A stretch of 34,245 nucleotides of DNA from positions 1-34,245 of IMG/VR virus record IMGVR_UViG_3300025151_000147; one strand, 5' to 3'. This document shows positions 30,033 through 34,245 of this stretch, in pieces (positions within the stretch are counted from its first letter, which is position 1; every line of letters begins with the position of its first letter). The position numbers and the translations under genes were made by a program. The notes beneath the pieces are model-generated. The model ran no database searches and was not told the origin of the DNA. It saw only the letters and a list, made by a program, of their open reading frames with translations. Origin of the DNA: a virus.

Positions 30033-30203
30033 TTACTCCTCACAGTTGATGTTTGGGTTGTAGGCAGGCCATAGCTTGTCCTCAACCATTTCACAGTAGT
30101 GGCGTTCGGCGGCGACTGCATCCTCGTAGTCACCGCGTCCCACCACAGCTAAAGCGAGCAGGAGCGAAAGCACTCCCACCCATATCGAAAGCGCGTTGTC
30201 CAT
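30033..30203 (-). CDS. Small membrane protein with conserved YC..V..LWP motif
   Basis: A 56-residue protein from ATG 30203, which shares a base with the upstream TGA (TGATG) and has GGAGAG upstream. A longer frame at 30302 would lie mostly inside the neighbouring gene. Residues 4-23 are a transmembrane helix (ALSIWVGVLSLLLALAVVG). The C-terminus has AERHYCEMVEDKLWPAYNP, a pattern (YCxMV..WPxY) familiar in small phage membrane proteins without known function. Leftward operon with the SANT-like gene. Confidence 0.65.
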   Translation of the reverse strand: MDNALSIWVGVLSLLLALAVVGRGDYEDAVAAERHYCEMVEDKLWPAYNPNINCEE

Positions 30204-30520
30204 CAAATCTCTCCCTGCTTGTATTTTTCTTCGGCCATTTCGGTTGCCCTGACAATGAACTCGCGAGCAATATCTATGGACGGGGATACGTCGAACGCGC
30301 ACCGGATCACTGCATACAACACGCCATACATAGCGCCGGCCACGCCAGCGTGTGTCCTATCGACATCGTGCTCGCTCAGTTTGTCGAACATATCCAGCGC
30401 GGCCTGTACCCCGATTTCGTAGGCGGCGCGTTGCTGTGCGTCCACCTCCTCCATTGTCTCGGCTTGACGCTTCAACAGCTCTGCGGCCCTGCGGCCCTCA
30501 AAGTCAATCACGTCACTCAT
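30203..30520 (-). CDS. Hypothetical helical protein
   Basis: A 105-residue protein from ATG 30520, overlapping the upstream gene's stop by 8 nt; starts at 30556 or 30544 are possible but overlap more. It reads MSDVIDFEGRRAAELLKRQA, then YEIGVQAALDMFDKLSEHDV and a Ser/Ile/Asp-containing end. It looks mostly helical, with no recognised domain. It is coupled to both neighbours in the leftward accessory operon. Confidence 0.6.
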   Translation of the reverse strand: MSDVIDFEGRRAAELLKRQAETMEEVDAQQRAAYEIGVQAALDMFDKLSEHDVDRTHAGVAGAMYGVLYAVIRCAFDVSPSIDIAREFIVRATEMAEEKYKQGEI

Positions 30521-30800
30521 AGTCACAGGCCTCGCTCTCGTTGACATAGCATCCACCGATCACGATGCCGCACTCGTTCATAATGTCGGCCTCGCCGTCT
30601 TCAATAACAGTCGAGGGGTTGAACCCCCACAGCTTGGCGGCGGTACGCATCTCGCCCTCGCTGGACAGCCGGTCATCCATCGGCCTGCCGGTCAGCCACA
30701 GCGTAAAGGTCGGCTCTGGGGCGTCCTCTGCTTCTGGGCAATTCGGATGGTGCGCGTTCACGCGCAAGCATTCGTTACACATTCTGATCATGTCATTCAC
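30513..30800 (-). CDS. Cys-rich small protein
   Basis: A 95-residue acidic protein. MCNECLRVNAHHPNCPEAED carries CxxC...H...CP, the same small zinc motif family as the protein at 29372-29656, and a later NECGIVIGGCYVNESEACD adds three Cys. It starts the operon after the promoter and has TAGGAG upstream. The middle (TLWLTGRPMDDRLSSEGEMR) is otherwise unrecognised. Confidence 0.55.
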   Translation of the reverse strand: MNDMIRMCNECLRVNAHHPNCPEAEDAPEPTFTLWLTGRPMDDRLSSEGEMRTAAKLWGFNPSTVIEDGEADIMNECGIVIGGCYVNESEACDYE

Positions 30801-30821
30801 TCCTACGTTGAGACATTGTTT

Positions 30822-30850
30822 ATGTTACGTCCGCATGGACGCACAGGCAA
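30822..30850 (-). promoter_or_regulatory. Leftward promoter with palindromic spacer
   Basis: TTGCCT (30850-30845) and TAACAT (30827-30822) are separated by exactly 17 nt, fitting a sigma-70 promoter for the leftward operon from 30800. The spacer contains CGTCC-ATGC-GGACG (30828-30841), a five-base inverted repeat that may be an operator. Match to consensus is moderate. Confidence 0.5.
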
Positions 30851-30860
30851 GTACTATCAT

Positions 30861-30885
30861 AAAAAATGAGGGGCGAACCCCCTCA
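30861..30885 (-). terminator. Leftward intrinsic terminator
   Basis: TGAGGGG (30867-30873) pairs with CCCCTCA (30879-30885) around CGAAC, with an A-run on plus (30861-30866) giving six T on the minus strand. The stem overlaps the stop codon of the gene at 30883-31095, so it ends that leftward operon just before the next promoter. Confidence 0.8.
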
Positions 30886-31095
30886 GTGAATTATCCGGAC
30901 ACCTTGCTCTGCCCAGAATGCGATCAATTCCGCGACAACCTCGGGAGGCCATACGGAATCGACTGACCCGTCAGGGCCAGCCATCTCTGCGGCCACAGCA
31001 AGCGCCGCGTTTGCATCATGAAATTGCCCTATCGGGACAACGTCATCATCAATAAGAGCAAGCCACTGCTCAGATACTGGCGTTGGTTTCTGCAT
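30883..31095 (-). CDS. Small hypothetical protein
   Basis: A 70-residue protein: MQKPTPVSEQWLALIDDDVV, then HDANAALAVAAEMAGPDG, and FWAEQGVRIIH. It is predicted alpha/beta and acidic. It overlaps the upstream gene by 26 nt. Its stop is inside the intrinsic terminator stem. No family is recognised. Confidence 0.55.
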   Translation of the reverse strand: MQKPTPVSEQWLALIDDDVVPIGQFHDANAALAVAAEMAGPDGSVDSVWPPEVVAELIAFWAEQGVRIIH

Positions 31096-31255
31096 CTACA
31101 CCTCCCTCTCTCAGAAAATTTATCAGTATGCGCGGGGGCAGTTGATCCAGCATTTCAAACAGGGCGGTAAAGTCGCCCATCGAAAGGTCGTGCCTGATCT
31201 GATCAAAGACCCGCTCCCACTCTTCCTCGGTCAAAACCTCGGTGCGCTCGCTCAT
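31070..31255 (-). CDS. Small acidic hypothetical protein
   Basis: A 61-residue acidic protein: SERTEVLTEEEWERVFDQIR, then MGDFTALFEMLDQLPPRILI. The phrase 'GDFTAL.E.L..LP...L..FL.E' is common in small phage proteins of unknown role. Strong ribosome site GGGGAGGAGTAGCAC upstream, and three bases separate it from the previous gene. Confidence 0.6.
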   Translation of the reverse strand: MSERTEVLTEEEWERVFDQIRHDLSMGDFTALFEMLDQLPPRILINFLREGGVDAETNASI

Positions 31256-31258
31256 GTG

Positions 31259-31510
31259 CTACTCCTCCCCTTTTGCGTCAAGCATTACGCGCCTCAGCGC
31301 CTTGCTTGCATTGTGAACCACCGACAACATCTTGACCTGATCTGCCGTGTCCTGAGCCTGAGAAATGATGTCTTGCAAAAGCTCATCGATAATTACAAAC
31401 ATGGTGGACTGGCTAAATGCATCACCGTCCATCACAACGTCACAAACCCGTGACGCAAAATCCGCAGACTCAATATCAATCAACTCCAAAACTGATTTGC
31501 TGGTATCCAT
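31259..31510 (-). CDS. Small hypothetical protein
   Basis: An 83-residue protein from ATG 31510, preceded by TAGGAGGGATCACA, a ribosome site nearly identical to that of the AAA ATPase (TAGGAGGGATTTCAC). An upstream in-frame ATG at 31600 would lie through the terminator and into the VWA gene and is rejected. It is helical (VLELIDIESADFASRVCD; MFVIIDELLQDIISQAQDTA). It is downstream of the VWA terminator, so it needs read-through or a promoter not seen. Confidence 0.6.
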   Translation of the reverse strand: MDTSKSVLELIDIESADFASRVCDVVMDGDAFSQSTMFVIIDELLQDIISQAQDTADQVKMLSVVHNASKALRRVMLDAKGEE

Positions 31511-31535
31511 TGTGATCCCTCCTACGAGATAACTT

Positions 31536-31563
31536 GTTAAAAAGAAGGGGGCGCTTGGCCCCC
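31536..31563 (-). terminator. Leftward intrinsic terminator after VWA gene
   Basis: GGGGGC (31547-31552) pairs with GCCCCC (31558-31563) around GCTTG. The minus strand then reads TTCTTTTTAAC (31546-31536). It lies five bases after the stop of the VWA-metallopeptidase gene and ends the MoxR/VWA operon. Confidence 0.75.
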
Positions 31564-31568
31564 GTGGG

Positions 31569-32972
31569 TTACGCCGCCTGAGCGACGATGGTGTCGGCAC
31601 CAGAGACGCCGATCATTCGGCGGATGTAGGGCACCGGCTCGCTGTCGAGCACCACAACCAGATTGTCGCGCTGGCCCAGTGCGTTCCAGTCATCGTCATA
31701 CATCTCGCCATCGGTGAACACAATGACCAGATCAGACTCCAGACCGTTCTGCTCAAGCCACTCGACACCAGCGGTCATGTAGGTGCCGCCGCCGCAGGGT
31801 GCCTCAAGGTCGAGAAGCTCTGCACCGGAGTACACCTCGTCGGAACTGTGGAACTGGTGATTAGTCCAAGCAACCACAACACCGTCACGCGGCTGGAGCG
31901 TGTCGATCAGAGACGCAGACTCAATCATGAATTGATTGAGCATGTCGCGGCTGACTGATGCTGAGATGTCAACGACAATGGAGACGCGCCCGATCTGACC
32001 AATCGACGTGGGGCTGATGACGCCCAGCGTCGAGAACCGGCGGCGGTGAATGCGAGACCATGTGGTCTGACCGCCAGCGCCTGCGCGGTTGAATCGATCA
32101 GCAAGCTCTGCACGCCAGTCGGTGTCGGATGCATTGCTGGGACGGTAGCGGTGCGAACCCTCGCGGATAGACTCAGGGAGTCGCGCAGGGTCGCGCCCGT
32201 CAGCCTCAAGCTGATCGATGCCATCGTCCACTGATGAGCGGATGTCGTGCTCATCTTCGCGAGCCGCGGCGTCCTGCTCCTCATCGGTGCCCTCATACTC
32301 AGGCGTCAGGTGATGGTCGTGACCGGCAGGCTCCGGCAAGTCGCTTGCTTCTGACTCGTCAGCAGTAGGCTCACCATCCTGAGCACCTGCGTCGTCGGCT
32401 TCGTCTTGCATTTCCTTGCCGCCCCCATTGGAGTCGGAGTCGGGATTGCTGGGCTTGTCCGACTTGTTTCCACCGTGGATATCGTCATCGTCATCCTGTT
32501 TTTGGTACAGGTCAGCGTAGACCGAATCGACAATGTCATTGCGTCCGTACTCATCGGAGTAGCAACCCTGCGGGATAGGCTCAAAGCCCATCGCCTTGCA
32601 GTCGGAGTTGATGATGTAGTCGGCGGCGCGGTTGTAGAGGCCGTGATCGAATGACACGTTGGGTCGAAAGAACCCGCGGTCCTGATACACCTTGCCGCGC
32701 TGGGGGTGCCGCAGGATTATGTGCGACACCTCATGAGCAAGCAGGAATGCCCGCTGTGAGTCTGACTCAAGCCCGCGAAAGAACTCGGGGCTGATGTAGA
32801 CATAGACGCCGTCAGTGGCGGCGGTCGAGATGGCGTCAGTCCAGATCACCTCAGTGGCGAGTAGCACACTGTAATGAACGGGCGCTTTTGATTGCAGGCT
32901 GATCAGCGCCGCAATGTAGCGGCGCGAGTTGGTGAGATCAGCAGTGGGTGCGAATAGCTTTTTAGCTCGCAT
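31569..32972 (-). CDS. Metallopeptidase-VWA fusion (DUF2201-type), MoxR partner
   Basis: A 467-residue protein. N-terminal zincin: H80-E81-V-S-H84-x4-H89 (HEVSHIILRH), followed by GLYNRAADYIIN, as in the DUF2201 metallopeptidase domain. Acidic linker at 157-262 rich in Asp, Glu and Ser. C-terminal von Willebrand A domain with complete MIDAS: D335-x-S337-x-S339 (VDISASVS), T397 in CGGGTYM and D421 in VFTDGEM. Such proteins work with MoxR AAA+ ATPases to remodel or activate target proteins; that partner lies directly upstream, with two bases between stop and start. The target is unknown. Confidence 0.9.
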   Translation of the reverse strand: MRAKKLFAPTADLTNSRRYIAALISLQSKAPVHYSVLLATEVIWTDAISTAATDGVYVYISPEFFRGLESDSQRAFLLAHEVSHIILRHPQRGKVYQDRGFFRPNVSFDHGLYNRAADYIINSDCKAMGFEPIPQGCYSDEYGRNDIVDSVYADLYQKQDDDDDIHGGNKSDKPSNPDSDSNGGGKEMQDEADDAGAQDGEPTADESEASDLPEPAGHDHHLTPEYEGTDEEQDAAAREDEHDIRSSVDDGIDQLEADGRDPARLPESIREGSHRYRPSNASDTDWRAELADRFNRAGAGGQTTWSRIHRRRFSTLGVISPTSIGQIGRVSIVVDISASVSRDMLNQFMIESASLIDTLQPRDGVVVAWTNHQFHSSDEVYSGAELLDLEAPCGGGTYMTAGVEWLEQNGLESDLVIVFTDGEMYDDDWNALGQRDNLVVVLDSEPVPYIRRMIGVSGADTIVAQAA

Positions 32973-32974
32973 GG

Positions 32975-34111
32975 TTACACCTCCATGCCGGCAGTTTGTG
33001 CCAGCGGTAAAAGATCGTGGAACTTCTGAATGAATGCCACAGCGACACTCGACGTGAGTACCCAGCCTTGACGGGCTGAGGCGCGGAGCAGTTTAGACCC
33101 CAGCGACACCTGCAAGTCGGGACGCAGGCGCGTGATGTAGGCCAGTGCCGCCTCGCCAGTATCGGCATCGGATGCGCAGTTGATAGCGCGGTTGGCGGCG
33201 AGCAGTTGGTAGCCCGTTGCGTCTGGCACGTTAGCACCAGTGGGGTCAGCGAATATCTCAGCCGCAGTCGGCACCTGATCAGCCATCGCAATGTGGCGGG
33301 TCAGCATACCGGCGGCGCGGTCGCCAATGTTGGCGGCGATCAGTGACTCGACATATGACGGGATGGTCATGCCGTCGAAATCAGCAGAATCAGCAAACGC
33401 CGTCAGGTGCTGGGCGGCGCGTACCAGTGAGCGCGGGGTGCAGAATGGGCCGTCCTCAGTCGGGACGCAGTCAGCGAAAAAGCCGTCATCTGCATAGGCC
33501 ATCGCGCAGTCAATCGCCAGCGGGTTCACGCCATTGTCAGCGGCCCAATCGGCCCAGCCCTTGACATCAAACTGAAGCTCAAACACCGCGCACCGGTTGA
33601 GCAAGTGCGACAGCATACGGGTAGCACCTGACTTGTCAGATGTACGGTTGCCGGTGAAGCAAACGATCCAGCCGTCAGGGATGGGGTGACCGCCGACAGT
33701 GCGCTCGGCAGGGTCGAGCAAGTCGGCCAGCACCTTCTGAACGTCAGCAGTCGCCTGCATTAGCTCATCGATCAAGATGATGCCGTAGGGCTTGCCGGTC
33801 TCCCTGATTTTGGTGATCAGCGGCGCGACAGTGAATGTGGTGCGGAGGTTGCCGTCCGCGTCCTTTGATGGCAGTGCGACACCAGCGATCTCTGCTGAGT
33901 CGCGATTGGCAACGCGCTCTTGAATGAACCCAAGGTCATCAGTGGAGACGCCAACGTGCTCCGCGTACAGGTCGCGGAACCAGCCTTTGAAGTACTGGGT
34001 CTTGCCAACGCCCACGGGGCCGATCAGGCCCACGGGTTGCTGGTTGCCACTGGCGAGTACCAGCGGGACAATTTTTTGAAACTCGGCAATAGTGGTTTGA
34101 ATGTGTGCCAT
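32975..34111 (-). CDS. MoxR-type AAA+ ATPase
   Basis: A 378-residue AAA+ ATPase. Walker A GPVGVGKT at 31-38, Walker B IILIDE at 111-116, sensor-1 Asn155 in CFTGNRTSD, and an Arg finger candidate in SHLLNRCAVFEL (about R173). The C-terminal half is helical with no protease domain. MoxR proteins act with VWA partners as chaperones; here the next gene encodes the partner. Ribosome site TAGGAGGGATTTCAC. The pair's role in a phage could be virion assembly, activation of a phage enzyme, or interference with host complexes; none is shown by sequence. Confidence 0.9.
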   Translation of the reverse strand: MAHIQTTIAEFQKIVPLVLASGNQQPVGLIGPVGVGKTQYFKGWFRDLYAEHVGVSTDDLGFIQERVANRDSAEIAGVALPSKDADGNLRTTFTVAPLITKIRETGKPYGIILIDELMQATADVQKVLADLLDPAERTVGGHPIPDGWIVCFTGNRTSDKSGATRMLSHLLNRCAVFELQFDVKGWADWAADNGVNPLAIDCAMAYADDGFFADCVPTEDGPFCTPRSLVRAAQHLTAFADSADFDGMTIPSYVESLIAANIGDRAAGMLTRHIAMADQVPTAAEIFADPTGANVPDATGYQLLAANRAINCASDADTGEAALAYITRLRPDLQVSLGSKLLRASARQGWVLTSSVAVAFIQKFHDLLPLAQTAGMEV

Positions 34112-34135
34112 GTGAAATCCCTCCTACAGGATAAG

Positions 34136-34245
34136 TTAGTCGATGAGGTCAGCGAGCAGTGAATCGCCCGTGACTACGTTAGATGCGGCGGGTGCCGCGG
34201 GTGTTGTGGTTGATTCCCCCTTGACTACCTCAGCCAGCGTTTTAC
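34136..34245 (-). CDS. C-terminal end of a gene upstream of MoxR (partial)
   Basis: Reading leftward from the window edge, 35 residues are open, ending TGDSLLADLID before TAA at 34138-34136. The visible segment has KTLAEVVKGESTTTPAAPAA, an Ala/Pro/Thr-rich linker ending in an acidic-hydrophobic tail. The AAA ATPase ATG is 24 nt after the stop, so it belongs to the same leftward operon. An acidic hydrophobic tail may bind a partner. No function can be assigned from the fragment. Confidence 0.6.
   Translation of the reverse strand, partial: KTLAEVVKGESTTTPAAPAASNVVTGDSLLADLID

Noticed and set aside
1-34245. tRNA genes, CRISPR arrays, insertion sequences, integrase and attachment sites
   Set aside because: No cloverleaf, regular repeat-spacer array, transposase or recombinase was seen on reading; a covariance-model scan was not possible here.

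Overview
This window is most of a tailed bacteriophage genome, with coding density near 100%, start/stop overlaps (ATGA, GTGA, TAATG) between most neighbours, and no chromosomal housekeeping genes. The virion proteins look like those of marine podoviruses, including the group around pelagiphage HTVC010P. The shared traits are Gly/Pro/Met-rich ejection proteins carrying AQGG(I/M)V stretches, a GNAT-like small protein and a giant polyvalent-type protein. That placement is from memory and unverified. Base composition looks close to half G+C by eye, so SAR11 is not an obvious host; a marine proteobacterium is a guess. Terminase, portal, capsid, DNA polymerase and integrase are absent and presumably lie outside the window.

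Layout. (1) 3-21192, rightward late operon: end of a virion gene, GNVTG-repeat tail fibre, lysis block (3-TM holin of the GTA type, two tiny membrane proteins, M15 peptidase), tail/stabilisation-like protein, small virion proteins, a block of ejection-type proteins ending in a 2642-residue giant with an HExxH motif, then a helix-turn-helix metallophosphoesterase and a small hypothetical. (2) 25289-21182, leftward recombination operon: PD-(D/E)XK nuclease, DUF1071 annealing protein, excisionase-like HTH, SSB-tailed protein, DUF1364-like zinc protein, NinB-like protein and small Cys-rich proteins. (3) 25400-29126, rightward replication operon: RusA resolvase, a small gene, a regulatory region, primase-helicase, DUF3310 and a PD-(D/E)XK-like protein. 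(4) 34245-29230, leftward accessory block: MoxR-type AAA+ ATPase with a partner fusing a metallopeptidase to a von Willebrand A domain, then small genes including a SANT/Myb-like domain on a membrane anchor.

How it may work together: the primase-helicase and SSB-like protein support replication, while the nuclease, annealing protein, NinB-like protein and RusA form a full recombination set. The right arm looks like host-interaction or virion-maturation equipment of unknown role.

Most interesting signals: (a) between the small gene ending at 25997 and the primase, a leftward intrinsic terminator follows no leftward gene. Just upstream on the same strand is a CCTCCTT anti-Shine-Dalgarno sequence, so a short RNA imitating the 3' tail of 16S rRNA is plausible. 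(b) The same region holds a CTAG-rich repeat array around an AT-rich palindrome, a candidate origin or operator. (c) The phage-borne MoxR/VWA-metallopeptidase pair.
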